In this document: positions 28,101 to 36,356 of the stretch, piece after piece
Layout of the letters: every line of letters starts with the position of its first letter
Numbering within the stretch: the stretch's first letter is position 1
Origin: Novimethylophilus kurashikiensis
GTDB taxonomy: Bacteria; Pseudomonadota; Gammaproteobacteria; Burkholderiales; Methylophilaceae
Assembly: GCF_003112435.1 (NCBI RefSeq)
Contig: NZ_BDOQ01000003.1
Coordinates: forward strand, 434,001 to 498,000
Reading direction: 5' to 3'
DNA length: 64,000 nucleotides
Made by a program: the position numbers and the translations under genes
Notes under the pieces: model-generated
The model's input: the letters and a program-made list of their open reading frames with translations, nothing else
The model's database searches: none
Told to the model about the DNA's origin: nothing

Positions 28101-28108
28101 AATCTCAT
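22160..28108 (-). CDS. Bacterial alpha-2-macroglobulin with thioester
   Basis: The 1982-residue periplasmic protein is a bacterial alpha-2-macroglobulin: N-terminal MG domains (from about 40), a bait-like central part, an A2M domain (about 1270-1360) and an alpha/alpha thioester domain. The thioester motif reads CMEQ with Cys1513 (family usual CLEQ), so covalent trapping of proteases is expected. The signal peptide ends GANA-GW without a lipobox Cys, so unlike E. coli YfhM this protein is not predicted to be lipid-anchored. I choose the ATG at 28108, 6 bases after AGGAGG; a GTG at 28114 directly abuts that site. It overlaps pbpC and lies 114 bases after tamB on the same strand, with only a weak T-rich hairpin between. 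Confidence 0.93.
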   Translation of the reverse strand: MRLLQVAMLGGLLLAGANAGWVQDQAAAAMPAKVEAFSPQGEVKDVRQVVARFSEPMVAFGDPRLESPFDVQCDGTGTEKGKGRWADGRNWIYDFENDLPAGEKCTFTPKAGLKSMAGTPVDKTAFSFTTGGPAIRVSHPAEGVEYIDEEQVFLLGLDAPADIASVKQHASCIIEGIGERISLEIIEGGKREKILAEQANEARNLFEVLTKRGGHGYLAVKDKRLQNANVVVAKCGRTLPAGSKVSLLWGKGIQTTNGIPTSQDQTLPFHVREAFTARSNCTRINPKAGCVPVLPIALNFNAPVERDLAEKIVLRTADGQEMHPAISKDERGPTVEGVSFPGPFPSRTEVTIELPKKFKDDAGRSLTNAAAFPLKVRIDTDPPLIKFPSRFGILELNAQPMLPVSVRNVEATLKGAQAQFGKAAEAGNASQGVLARLDTDDDAQLAQWFNRVTRHPYDENGAVQTFERQNRHYPREGEMPLLMDNANDDLFSTSKLSLPRPHGEKPFELIGIPLKKPGFYVVEFASDRLGAALHGEKKPYYVSSSALVTNMAVHLKKGRESSLVWVTRLDNAQPVGGAAIRVSTCDGRQLWEGKTDAKGMAHIDEELEDGYFGHCSGLMATARKDGDLSFVFSTWDDGISPWQFNLGGGNTAGPVIAHTVFDRPLFRAGETVSMKHFVRVRTGKGFNLATDLPTTITVTHEGSGQTYDVPVEWSDSAGISEWEIPKEAKLGMYSVSYQIGRNTLASGTFRVEQYRVPLMKAVLKPPAQPLVNGTSLAVDAQLNLLAGGAAAGAPVKFRSRLVRYPLLFPQYDDFEFGGSIPKEGIEAVEPYSYDPEEEGSDMPEENAASNNPDLVPGYPVRTLSMTLDANGGARVTFDKLPKAQESRALEVEMEYSDPNGQILTAATRAMVLPSSVVLGMKIDGYFSTKDRMAFKVLALDTMGKPLADRKISVDAYSRKTYAYRKRMLGGFYSYEQTGKVERVGSVCSGKTDERGILICDGSAPESGELILVASAKDDQGNPALASRQLYVADADNWFTAGQSDRIDLLADKRAYEPGDKARFEVRMPFREATALVTVEREGILDSFVMPISAKSPFVDVPIAASYGPNAYVSVMVVRGRIDPETPGAFAWLKRMVYRIGMFFGLVKEMPREVDTRPTALVDLTKPAFKLGMAQIRVGWQNYALKVKVEPDRDAYKVRDKATVKVTVTDSAGKPASNAEIALAAVDEGLLQLASPTSWELLEAMMQRRPIEVRTSTAQSQVIGKRHFGKKAAAPGGGGGQGANARELFDTLLLWKPSVRLDAHGQARVVVPLNDSLTSFRIAAIAHAGAQRFGTGAATIRSSQEVMLFAGLPPFVREGDQFSAMVTLRNGGSRPLTLDVTASANAGNGAKPVGTQRVSIKPGDGKTVSFPGAAPFDAKKLEWLITAQEVGSSAKQKLAHDSLKFTQKVGAAYPVRVYQQTMEQLEPNKPWTFPVQRPAGAISGRGGIDIRLANSLGGDFASVREWMQRYPFICMEQRASVAIALEDEQRWDQVMNTLPLHLDGDGLVKYFPMDWLQGDDTLTAYLLTIANEAGYEIPEASRDRMLKGLEDFVAGRIHRYGSLQTADVVMRKLAAIDALSRYGRAKPEMLESLEIAPNLWPSSGVIDWISVLTHVKDIPNREEQLDKALQILRSRLFFSGTMMSFSTEKQDYLWWLMVSPDLNSVRALRLLADDPSFQASDAGRLARGALARQAGGHWNTTLANAWGVIALRHFQEKYERDPVTGTTAVKLGTQEKTLPWAHAKSHDNGDPTLGTPIGPGLDTQLAWPAASAPLSLQHQGGGKPWAFVASKAALPLQKPLFAGYSIKRTITPVEQQKSGVWQRGDTYRVSLEIDAQADMTWVVVNDPVPAGATVLGTGLGGDSALLVSGEKQKGWQRPAFEERAFDGYRAYYSYVPKGKFSLEYTVRLNNPGRFEMPATRVEAMYAPEIFGELPVARMEVKAQ

Positions 28109-28222
28109 GCCCACCCTCCTGTTATTGTTCGTTGGAGGCCTATGTGCTTAAAAAAGCCCCTTTTGCCGATCATAGATATGTCGGTGCAGGAGTACAACTA
28201 GCAACCTTATCAGGTCGTGCAA

Positions 28223-31200
28223 TCAATCAAATCGCTTCGAATAGCGGATATTGATGCCCAGCACCTGGCCGCCGCGCGTGACCACCGACCAGTGCTGCGA
28301 AAGCAGGTAGGTGAGTTCGACGGCGCTTTCAGCCGTGGTCAGGCCTTGCTTGTAGCCCAGGGTCAGTTTATCGGTGATGGATTTTCCCAGCGTGACCAGT
28401 TGTTCGCCGGAGGCGCCTGTTTCCAGGGATATTTCATCCAGGCCGAGATTTTTGGCCAGTTTCTTGCCGCCCGCCATGCTGTTCACCAGCGCCAGCGCTG
28501 CATTTTGCGCGGCGGTTCGGGCGCCGCCCTCGCCCGCGCCGCTGCCGCCATGGCCGAACACCAGCCACGACAGCTTCTGCTCTTCCGGCACGTCCGGCTC
28601 GGAGACCAGCGTCACCCTGGGGGCTTTGGCCGTGCCGGTGATGTTCACGCCAGCAGCCACTTCCTGGTTGCGGCGCATGGCCAGGATGTTGATGTTGGGG
28701 TTATCCATCACGCCCTGGAAATTGAGGACGCCGCGCTCAATGGCCAGCTTGGTGCCGAATGCCTCGAACGTCCCTTCCGCCACGTTGACGGTACCCTGCG
28801 CCCTGGGCGGTTGCTGCGGTGATTGGGTGATCGTCACAAGGCCGGTCATGCGCAGGTCGGCACCCTGACCGCGAAACCGGAAATCGCGGCCCAGGTCGAC
28901 CTCCAGCCGGATCGCCGGCGAGAAAGGGCTCGCGCGTTGCTTTGCCAGCGCTTGCCGGTCGGCCGGTGACTCGCCGCTGCGCACCACCACGACGTCGTCG
29001 CCCAACTCCGGCGCGGGCGTCTCGGGCAGGTTGAACAAGGCGTTATCGACGACGAATCTGCCGTCCACGCTCAGCCGGTCGACATTGGTAATGCGTGCAT
29101 TGCCGGAGAGCATGAGCTGCGATCCCGGCTTGGCCAGCAGCTGCAGCTTCTCTGCGACGATGGATGCGGTGAGTTCCGGGCGCTGACGATCCAGGGGGAT
29201 GCTGCCCGTCATGCGCAACTGGCCTTTGCCGCCGTGGAAGACGGCCTGCCGGATGTCCAGCACCTGGTCGTGCAGTACGAGGCGGGCCTTGCCGTCGCGC
29301 AGATTGATGCCTTGGTCGTACAGGGTGAGTGCCAGGTCGTCGCCGTTGATCGTGCCGCCTACTGCCACATTGCCCACCGTGCCTTGGAGATTCAAGTCGG
29401 CGTTCACGCGACCCTTGAGCGAGATGCGCGGCCCGGCGAGGATGCCGGCTTTCTGCAAGGCCATGTCCATCATGATGCGTCCGCTCACCGGCGATTGCGG
29501 GGTGATGGTGAGAAGGGCACCGGACGGTATCAACCCCAAGCGTCCGTTGCCTTGTAGATGACCCACGCGGCTAGCATCGGCCTCGGCATTGAACGTGACT
29601 TGGCTACCGCCGAAATCGGCCCTGAGCCTGAGCTTGCCGAGGCCGAGCGCGATGTCGCCGGTTTGTCCCTTGCCGCGGATATCGCCGCTGCGGCGTTCGA
29701 TCTGGAGAAACCCTTGCGCTTGGCGGGCGAGCTTGAAATCCCAGCGCGCATCCAGCACCAGGTCGGTTTTCAATGGCAGCGGCTCGGCCCCGGTGAGGGC
29801 TTGCCTCAGTGCCAGCAGATGCGCGACCGCGACGGCATCGGCACGGCCAGCGGAGCTGATTGCGCCGTTGTCGAAGGCAAAACGCGCAAGGGCGAAATCG
29901 GTGTTTTCGACGGTGAGGGCGGTCTTGCCCAGGCTGAACCGCCCCGATGCCGCCTCCAGGCTGGCCGGTTCTGCCAAATGCACATGGGGAAAGACGCGAT
30001 GATCGAACCGGCTCACGGTGCCGGACCATGCCATCCCGTCCTGCCCCTGCTGCAAACGTCCGTGGGCGGCCAGCAGCAGGTCGAGTTTTTGGCCGTGTAG
30101 CTGTCCAGCTGTCGCCAACTGGATTTCATGACGGGCATAGCTCCCGGCAACATTTGCATTAAGTCTCTCCAGACGGTCTTCTCCGCGGTAGTAACCGCTG
30201 GCTTTCACATCCAGATTAAGCGTGGCATCGGAACCTGTTTCCGGCAGGCCCAGCGCCTGCACATGGCCCTCCGCACTCGCCAGCCGGTGCTCGCCGACAT
30301 GCAGGTTTTTAGCACTGAAGGTCGCCGTCACCTTGGGTTTCTGGAACGTGCCGGCAAAGCTGCCGTGCAGCTCGAGCAGGCCGGAGAGCCCGAAACCAAG
30401 CTCATCCAGAGACGGTGCATCGATGGCAACAGCCAATGTATCGTTTAGACGACCAAAGCTGCCTTTGACGTTGAGACGGTTGCCGGCGATCTCCAGCGTC
30501 GCGTCGCTGTCCCGCACGGTTTTTTGCGCAATATGCACCATGCCTCCGCCCTGCATGGGCAGGTTGTTGTAGGTGCTGTCGCGGATGTCGAAGCGAGCGA
30601 TGGCAGTTAAGGATGGGTTCAGGCTGCCGCTCACCTCGAAGGTGCTGTTGATGTCGGCCTGGTAGACCTTGAAGGGAAGCGGCTTGCCCGGCGTTGGCGC
30701 CCGGATGTGCATGGTGCTGAAGAACAGGGCGGGGTCGAACCGCTTGAGCGCGCCCTTGACGGCATAGGTCGAGGCCTGATTTCTTGCCAGGCGGCCTTGC
30801 AATAGGAGTTCGGCCGGGCCGGACTTCACCTCGGCATGGTCTAGTACGATATTTTCGGGGTCCAGCGTGGCATCAGCCTGGACGCGATAAGCCCGGTCCG
30901 CCAGATCGGCATGCAGGCGCTGCCCGGTTTCTGCCAGCATCACCGTCAGCGGGCCGGACAATTGCGTTGGCCGCAGCGCGCCATGCAGCGCCGCCAGGTT
31001 CAAGCCCTCAGCCTGTAAATCCAGCCTGCCATGGTAAGGGCTGCGATTGCGGGCGCCGCCCACAAGCTTGGCGCCGCCGGCGAGCTTCACGGTGAGGTCG
31101 GAGAGCGTCTGGGCGTTTTTATCCAGCCGTGCGTTGCCGGATAAGGAGGCTAGTGGCAGCAGCCCTTGATCGATGCGGCCGGGAACGGCGTTGGTGATCG

Positions 31201-32119
31201 AGACCAGCCCGGTAACTTGCAGCGACGAAAGCTCCGCCGATGGGCCTCCAGCAGGCTTGATATCGGCCTGGATAGCGATGTCGGTCTTCGGCAAACCATC
31301 GCGGAAGGTCGCGAGATTCACACCGCGAATATCCACCATCGCACGGCTGAAAGGAATATCTGCAAACGGTGTGACGGCGACCTCCAGCCGCCCATGTGCG
31401 CGGCTGCCGGTCATGTCGGCGACGGTTGAAATATTGGCGAGCGTGCCGGACACCTGCACCTGCGCCGCATACGTTTCCTGGAACCGGACTGGTAGGGGCG
31501 TACTGCCGCTCAGGCTGGCCCGGCCGTTGAGCGCAAAGGGCCGGTCGCCGTCGATACCCAACTGCAAGGTCGCCTTGCCCGCAGGCGTCCCCGCTCGTTC
31601 CAGTACCAGCCTATGGTGCACCCCATCGCTGTCGGCGTGCAGCACGATGCCGGAAAAGACCAGGTTGGCATCAGTAGTGTTCAGTGTAAGTTTCTGCACC
31701 CTGGCCTGCTTGAGATCGAGCGCGAGCGGCAGGCGCAGGCTATCAGGCAAGACGCGCGACTCCGGCGGTGTGGGCAACAGCGTCAGGGCTAGCTGATTGA
31801 ACGCGAGGTCGCTCACGGTCAACTTCAAGGGCGACCACCGGATTTGCCACTGCGAGTGCAGGCGGTCTATCTCGATCCTGCGTTTCGCATCGCGGTATTG
31901 CACATGCCGCAGCCGCAGCCCGGAGCTCAAGGTGCCGCCTTCATATTCGCCGCTGATAGACGGCATTCGGGTCAGGATACGCCAGACCGTGCGCGCCCCT
32001 AACTCGGTATTCATGGTCGCGAACCAAGCTACCGCCACCAGGACCGGCACCGCGAGCAGCAGGACGAGTATTCGCCATGCCTTGGAATGTTTGGGGTGCC
32101 TGGGGTCGCCGTCGGCCAT
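28223..32119 (-). CDS. tamB: Translocation and assembly module protein TamB
   Basis: The 1298-residue protein is TamB: an N-terminal membrane anchor (about 16-36), a very long repetitive beta structure that would form a hydrophobic groove across the periplasm, and the conserved C-terminal DUF490 domain (about 960-1298; VNVAEGTFEAFG, FQGVMDNPNINILAMRR, VFGHG, LTLGYKQGL, NIRYSKRFD at the end). With TamA it helps insert outer-membrane proteins, and TamB-like proteins carry phospholipid between membranes. Length is near that of E. coli TamB (1259). Its ATG begins 1 base after the tamA stop, so the two genes are coupled. Confidence 0.95.
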   Translation of the reverse strand: MADGDPRHPKHSKAWRILVLLLAVPVLVAVAWFATMNTELGARTVWRILTRMPSISGEYEGGTLSSGLRLRHVQYRDAKRRIEIDRLHSQWQIRWSPLKLTVSDLAFNQLALTLLPTPPESRVLPDSLRLPLALDLKQARVQKLTLNTTDANLVFSGIVLHADSDGVHHRLVLERAGTPAGKATLQLGIDGDRPFALNGRASLSGSTPLPVRFQETYAAQVQVSGTLANISTVADMTGSRAHGRLEVAVTPFADIPFSRAMVDIRGVNLATFRDGLPKTDIAIQADIKPAGGPSAELSSLQVTGLVSITNAVPGRIDQGLLPLASLSGNARLDKNAQTLSDLTVKLAGGAKLVGGARNRSPYHGRLDLQAEGLNLAALHGALRPTQLSGPLTVMLAETGQRLHADLADRAYRVQADATLDPENIVLDHAEVKSGPAELLLQGRLARNQASTYAVKGALKRFDPALFFSTMHIRAPTPGKPLPFKVYQADINSTFEVSGSLNPSLTAIARFDIRDSTYNNLPMQGGGMVHIAQKTVRDSDATLEIAGNRLNVKGSFGRLNDTLAVAIDAPSLDELGFGLSGLLELHGSFAGTFQKPKVTATFSAKNLHVGEHRLASAEGHVQALGLPETGSDATLNLDVKASGYYRGEDRLERLNANVAGSYARHEIQLATAGQLHGQKLDLLLAAHGRLQQGQDGMAWSGTVSRFDHRVFPHVHLAEPASLEAASGRFSLGKTALTVENTDFALARFAFDNGAISSAGRADAVAVAHLLALRQALTGAEPLPLKTDLVLDARWDFKLARQAQGFLQIERRSGDIRGKGQTGDIALGLGKLRLRADFGGSQVTFNAEADASRVGHLQGNGRLGLIPSGALLTITPQSPVSGRIMMDMALQKAGILAGPRISLKGRVNADLNLQGTVGNVAVGGTINGDDLALTLYDQGINLRDGKARLVLHDQVLDIRQAVFHGGKGQLRMTGSIPLDRQRPELTASIVAEKLQLLAKPGSQLMLSGNARITNVDRLSVDGRFVVDNALFNLPETPAPELGDDVVVVRSGESPADRQALAKQRASPFSPAIRLEVDLGRDFRFRGQGADLRMTGLVTITQSPQQPPRAQGTVNVAEGTFEAFGTKLAIERGVLNFQGVMDNPNINILAMRRNQEVAAGVNITGTAKAPRVTLVSEPDVPEEQKLSWLVFGHGGSGAGEGGARTAAQNAALALVNSMAGGKKLAKNLGLDEISLETGASGEQLVTLGKSITDKLTLGYKQGLTTAESAVELTYLLSQHWSVVTRGGQVLGINIRYSKRFD

Positions 32120-32120
32120 G

Positions 32121-33905
32121 TCAAAACGCGACGCTCAAGGAAAAATGCGGACGAATCTCGCCGCGCTCGACCCCGTACGCCAGGTCGGCGTTGATCGGCC
32201 CCACCGGGCTGCGCCAGCGTGCGCCAACGCCGATACCCTGGAAAATTTCCTTGTCGGGCCAGTTGTCGGTAGCGGTGCCGACGTCGTAGAACACGGCCGC
32301 GCCCCACTTGGGCAAAAACCAGTGCTGGTATTCGACGCTGCCGACCGCCAGGTAGCGCGTGGGATACACCGTGCCGTTGACGGTGTTGCCAATGGAAAGG
32401 TAGTCGTAGCCGCGGATAGTCTCGGTGCCGCCGGCGCGGAACAGGAGCGAGGCCGGGATAGACACGTTGTCGCCTCTCCTGGCGATGACAGCGCCCAGGG
32501 TGCCGCCCAAAATCACCAGATCGCGATCGCCGACGGGAAAGAACTGCCGCAGCCGGGTTTGCGCACGGACGAAGGTCTCGTCGGTAAGCGCGTTCTTCAG
32601 CGCGACGCCCAGCATGTTGGAAACAATATATCCGCGCCGCGGAAACACCAGGTCGTCCACATGCCGCGAGGTCCATTCCATGCTCACCATCAAGGCTTGG
32701 TGCTCACCCGGCTGAACGATGATGCCCGAGGGAATCTCGGCGCCGTTCAATTGTTCCAGGCGATCCTGGAAGTATTGCAGCTTGAACGCCAGGTCCAGCT
32801 TGTCTGTCACCCGAGATCGCCACAGGCCGTACCGCACACTGCGCAAATCGACCCCTTCCAGCGTGGTGCGCAAATAGGTCAAGTCCGCGCTGTTGACAAA
32901 ATTTGCGCTGTCGGGCGGCATGGCCAGGTTGAGGCTGGCAGTCTGCCGTTCCTGCTCCAGCTTGGCCTGCGTGTCCAGCACCCATGCCTTGCCGAAGACG
33001 TTGTTGTGTGAGTAATGGCCTTCGATGCTGGCGCCGGTATCCGTCGAATACCCCACGCCGCCGCTGATGCGCTGGGAAGGATATTCCGTCACCGAGACCG
33101 TCACCGGCGCATGGTCGGCATTGGCGGGATCGCGGTCGATATCGATCACGGCATTGCTGTAATACGGCGTACGGACTATTTGCCGCTGCAAGGCCAGGAG
33201 ACGTTCGGCATCGTAAGGCTCACCCGCCTTCAGCGGATTGACGTGGTCGACGATCCACTCGGGATAACGCTGGGTGCCGCTAATCTTCAAGGGCCCGAGC
33301 GTGAACGGCGGGCCGCTATCGTAGTCCACGGAAAGCGCGGCCTCATGCCGGTCGGCATCGATGCGGGCGGCGGAATCGGTCATTTCGGCAGCTGCATAGA
33401 GGTGGTTGCGCAGCTGCTGCAAGCTCTGGCGCTTGGCCTGGTCCCAGTCTTCCTGGCGGAACGGCGCGCCTTCCACCAGCGGCCATTGCCGGATCAAGCG
33501 TTCGACCTGTGCGGGCGAATCCCGCACCGCGGGGCCCTGGACATGCACATCGACCTTGGCGATCCGGCTGCGCGGCCCCGCATCGACATGGACCGACACT
33601 CGCCGCTTGCCCTGGGCGGTAGTGACATCAACGCGGGTCTTGGGCGAAAAATAGCCTTCGGTTGCCACCAGCTTGGCGACTTGCGATTCCGTGGTCGCGA
33701 GCATGAAGTCGAACTGGTCTTGGCTCAGGTCCTTGCGGTTTTTATAGCGGGATACATCGAGAAACTTCAACAGCAGTTCGCGCAGCGGCTTGGGGGCATC
33801 CACGGCGACCTCGTAGGCAGCCTGGATCGGCAAGGAGAGCCCCAGCAGCAACGCCAGCAGCATTGCCTTGAGAAGGTCGGGAGATAATTGCAAATAAGGG
33901 TGCAT
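32121..33905 (-). CDS. tamA: Translocation and assembly module outer-membrane protein TamA
   Basis: The 594-residue Omp85-family protein. A signal peptide (about 1-30, cut near IQA-AY) is followed by three POTRA domains (about 31-275) and a 16-strand barrel. The family's GGTETIRGYDYLSIG block (with the RGYD lock motif) and the terminal strand ending in Phe are present. It lies upstream of and nearly touching tamB, the standard order. The gap to the rightward helicase gene (33906-34133) should hold the tam promoter; the ribosome binding site is weak. Confidence 0.95.
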   Translation of the reverse strand: MHPYLQLSPDLLKAMLLALLLGLSLPIQAAYEVAVDAPKPLRELLLKFLDVSRYKNRKDLSQDQFDFMLATTESQVAKLVATEGYFSPKTRVDVTTAQGKRRVSVHVDAGPRSRIAKVDVHVQGPAVRDSPAQVERLIRQWPLVEGAPFRQEDWDQAKRQSLQQLRNHLYAAAEMTDSAARIDADRHEAALSVDYDSGPPFTLGPLKISGTQRYPEWIVDHVNPLKAGEPYDAERLLALQRQIVRTPYYSNAVIDIDRDPANADHAPVTVSVTEYPSQRISGGVGYSTDTGASIEGHYSHNNVFGKAWVLDTQAKLEQERQTASLNLAMPPDSANFVNSADLTYLRTTLEGVDLRSVRYGLWRSRVTDKLDLAFKLQYFQDRLEQLNGAEIPSGIIVQPGEHQALMVSMEWTSRHVDDLVFPRRGYIVSNMLGVALKNALTDETFVRAQTRLRQFFPVGDRDLVILGGTLGAVIARRGDNVSIPASLLFRAGGTETIRGYDYLSIGNTVNGTVYPTRYLAVGSVEYQHWFLPKWGAAVFYDVGTATDNWPDKEIFQGIGVGARWRSPVGPINADLAYGVERGEIRPHFSLSVAF

Positions 33906-34133
33906 GAGGGACTCGACTCCACCCCGACATTAAAAGTTTCGGCGGAAAGTCGTCGGTTCGGCTGCACCCACTGGCCTGAACGCGACTGCCTGGCGCAAGG
34001 TCGAATTGCTATACTGCCGTGAGTTTTCGCCTGGAAAGTCTTCATCATCAAGCTCGCCCCCAGCCTGGTCGTCTCGGAAAATCCCACCGACCCGTTTCGC
34101 TATGTCATATCGGTTCGCGCCCTGTGCGATCTG

Positions 34134-36356
34134 GTGGCGCGTGTCGGCGATCTCGACCAGCGCTTTACGCCATCGCCGACTGCGCTGGAAGGCATGATCG
34201 GCCACAACACCGTCACTTCACGGCGACCACCCAATTACCAGACCGAAATCCCGCTCACCGGCGAGTACAAAAACATCTTCGTGCGCGGCCGGGCCGATGG
34301 CTACGACCCGGATTCCAATCAACTGGAAGAGATCAAGACGTTTAAAGGGTTGTTGGAGCGCATGCCGGAGAACCACCGGCACCTGCACTGGGCGCAAGCG
34401 AGGATTTACGCCTGGCTGCTGGCCGACGAGCGCAATCTAGAGGAGATCAACGCTGCGCTGGTGTACTACAACGTTTCTAGCAAGGACGAGTTCCCGTTAA
34501 GCGAGCTGTTCTCCGCGCCGGAGCTGGAGGCGTATTTCGCCGAGCAGTGCGAGAAGCTGCAAACCTGGGCCGACCGCGAAGTGGCGCATCGGTTGGCGCG
34601 CGACAAGCAGCTCGCCACATTGAAATTCCCGCACCCCGAATTCCGCACCGGCCAGCGTTTTTTGTCGGAGGCGGTCTATAAAACCGCCAACCGCGGGAAG
34701 TGCCTCATGGCGCAAGCGCCGACGGGCATCGGCAAGACCTTGGGCACGATCTTCCCCTTGCTCAAGGCCATGCCCAGGAAGAAGCTCGACAAGATTTTCT
34801 TCCTCACCGCCAAGACTTCGGGTCGCAAATTGGCGTTGGATGCGCTGGAGGTACTTCAAGAGAGCAATCCCGACCTCAAGCTGCGCACGCTGGAATTGGT
34901 GGCGCGTGAAAAAGCCTGCGAACACCCGGATTTCGCCTGCCACGGCGAATCCTGCCCGCTCGCCAAGGGCTTTTACGACCGCTTGCCTGAGGCTCGCATC
35001 GAAGCGCTGGATCGCGGCATGATGGATAAGGACACGCTGCGCGAAGTAGCCCGAAAGCACGAGATCTGCCCGTATTACCTGGGGCAGGACCTGGTGAGCT
35101 GGAGCGACGTCATCATCGGCGACTACAACTATTACTTCGACCTTTATGCCGTGCTGTACGCCGGCACGGTGATCAACGAGTGGCGGGTGAGCGTGCTGGT
35201 GGACGAGGCGCACAACATGATCGAGCGCGGCCGCAAGATGTATAGCGCAGAGCTCGACCAGTTTGAGTTCGAGCACATGCGGCAAAGCGCGCCCAAGGCG
35301 GTGCAGGGCACGCTGAACAAGCTGAGCCAGGCTTGGATTCAACTGGTGCAAGACCAGGAAGCGCCTTACGAGGTGTACTCCGTCATCGAGGAAGAACTGC
35401 ATTTTGCCTTGCAGCGCGTGGTGACGCGTATTACCGATTACCTGGCTGACCGCCCGACCAACAACGATGCGGGCTTGCTCAATTTCTACTTCGACGCCTT
35501 GCAGTTCGTGACGCTGGCCGATTCTTTCGGGCCGCATTCGATGTTCGACATTACGCGAACCGAGCGGCGTTCCAACCTGCTGCATGAGAATACGGTGCTA
35601 TGCATCCGCAATGTGGTGCCGGCGCCTTTCCTCAAGGGGCGATTCGAAGCCGCCCAATCGGCCACGCTGTTTTCCGCCACGCTCAGCCCCTCGCACTTCT
35701 ACAGCGACATGTTGGGCTTGCCGGATAAAACGCCTTTTATCGACGTGCCGTCACCGTTCAGTCCTGAGCAACTCAAGGTGCAGGCAGTGGACCACATTTC
35801 GACGCGCTTCCTGCGCCGCAAGCATTCGCTCATGCCTATCGTGCAGATCATGGCGAAACAATACCGCGAGCAGCCGGGGAATTATTTGTTGTTCGTGAGC
35901 AGCTTCGATTACCTGGACCAGGTCTACACGCTGTTCAGCGAGCGCTGCCCGGAAATCCCCACCCGCCAGCAATCTCGCCTCATGAATGAAGCCGAGCGCC
36001 AGGATTTCATCAATCGCTTTACGCCGACTTCGACCGGCATCGCCTTCGCCGTGCTTGGCGGTTCGTTCGGGGAGGGGATCGATTTGCCCGGGGACCGCTT
36101 GGTGGGCGCGTTCATTGCGACCATCGGCCTACCGCAGATCAACGAGATCAACGAGCAGATGCGGACGCGCATGGAAGCGATTTTCGGCCAGGGCTACCAG
36201 TACACCTATCTCTACCCCGGCATGCAGAAGGTGGTGCAGGCGGCGGGACGCGTGATTCGCACGACGGACGATCGCGGGGTGATTTACCTCATCGACGACC
36301 GCTACGGCCAGACGGAAGTGCGGGAGTTGCTACCCGCTTGGTGGGAGATCAGCTAG
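34134..36356 (+). CDS. XPD/DinG-like Fe-S helicase with N-terminal nuclease-like domain
   Basis: Annotated from a GTG at 34134 (740 residues). The N-terminal part shows a PD-(D/E)XK-like signature, GRADGYD (Asp55) then QLEEIKTF (Glu66, Lys68). The helicase follows: Walker A APTGIGKT (195-202), four iron-sulphur cysteines (262, 269, 274, 312), DEAH (357-360) and the motif VI QAAGRVIRT. This is a superfamily 2 XPD-type 5'-3' helicase, here probably a nuclease-helicase for DNA repair. The open frame continues upstream to a TGA at 34020, and the residues read there (YVISVRALCDLVARVGDLD) look like protein, but no ATG, GTG or TTG exists in it. GGAAAG lies 5 bases before an ATC at 34044. The last 4 bases overlap the convergent channel gene. 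Confidence 0.85.
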   Translation: MARVGDLDQRFTPSPTALEGMIGHNTVTSRRPPNYQTEIPLTGEYKNIFVRGRADGYDPDSNQLEEIKTFKGLLERMPENHRHLHWAQARIYAWLLADERNLEEINAALVYYNVSSKDEFPLSELFSAPELEAYFAEQCEKLQTWADREVAHRLARDKQLATLKFPHPEFRTGQRFLSEAVYKTANRGKCLMAQAPTGIGKTLGTIFPLLKAMPRKKLDKIFFLTAKTSGRKLALDALEVLQESNPDLKLRTLELVAREKACEHPDFACHGESCPLAKGFYDRLPEARIEALDRGMMDKDTLREVARKHEICPYYLGQDLVSWSDVIIGDYNYYFDLYAVLYAGTVINEWRVSVLVDEAHNMIERGRKMYSAELDQFEFEHMRQSAPKAVQGTLNKLSQAWIQLVQDQEAPYEVYSVIEEELHFALQRVVTRITDYLADRPTNNDAGLLNFYFDALQFVTLADSFGPHSMFDITRTERRSNLLHENTVLCIRNVVPAPFLKGRFEAAQSATLFSATLSPSHFYSDMLGLPDKTPFIDVPSPFSPEQLKVQAVDHISTRFLRRKHSLMPIVQIMAKQYREQPGNYLLFVSSFDYLDQVYTLFSERCPEIPTRQQSRLMNEAERQDFINRFTPTSTGIAFAVLGGSFGEGIDLPGDRLVGAFIATIGLPQINEINEQMRTRMEAIFGQGYQYTYLYPGMQKVVQAAGRVIRTTDDRGVIYLIDDRYGQTEVRELLPAWWEIS

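Noticed and set aside
31797-33011. A 404-codon plus-strand frame
   Set aside because: Opposite the tamB/tamA junction, which has strong family matches; composition is that of antisense translation.
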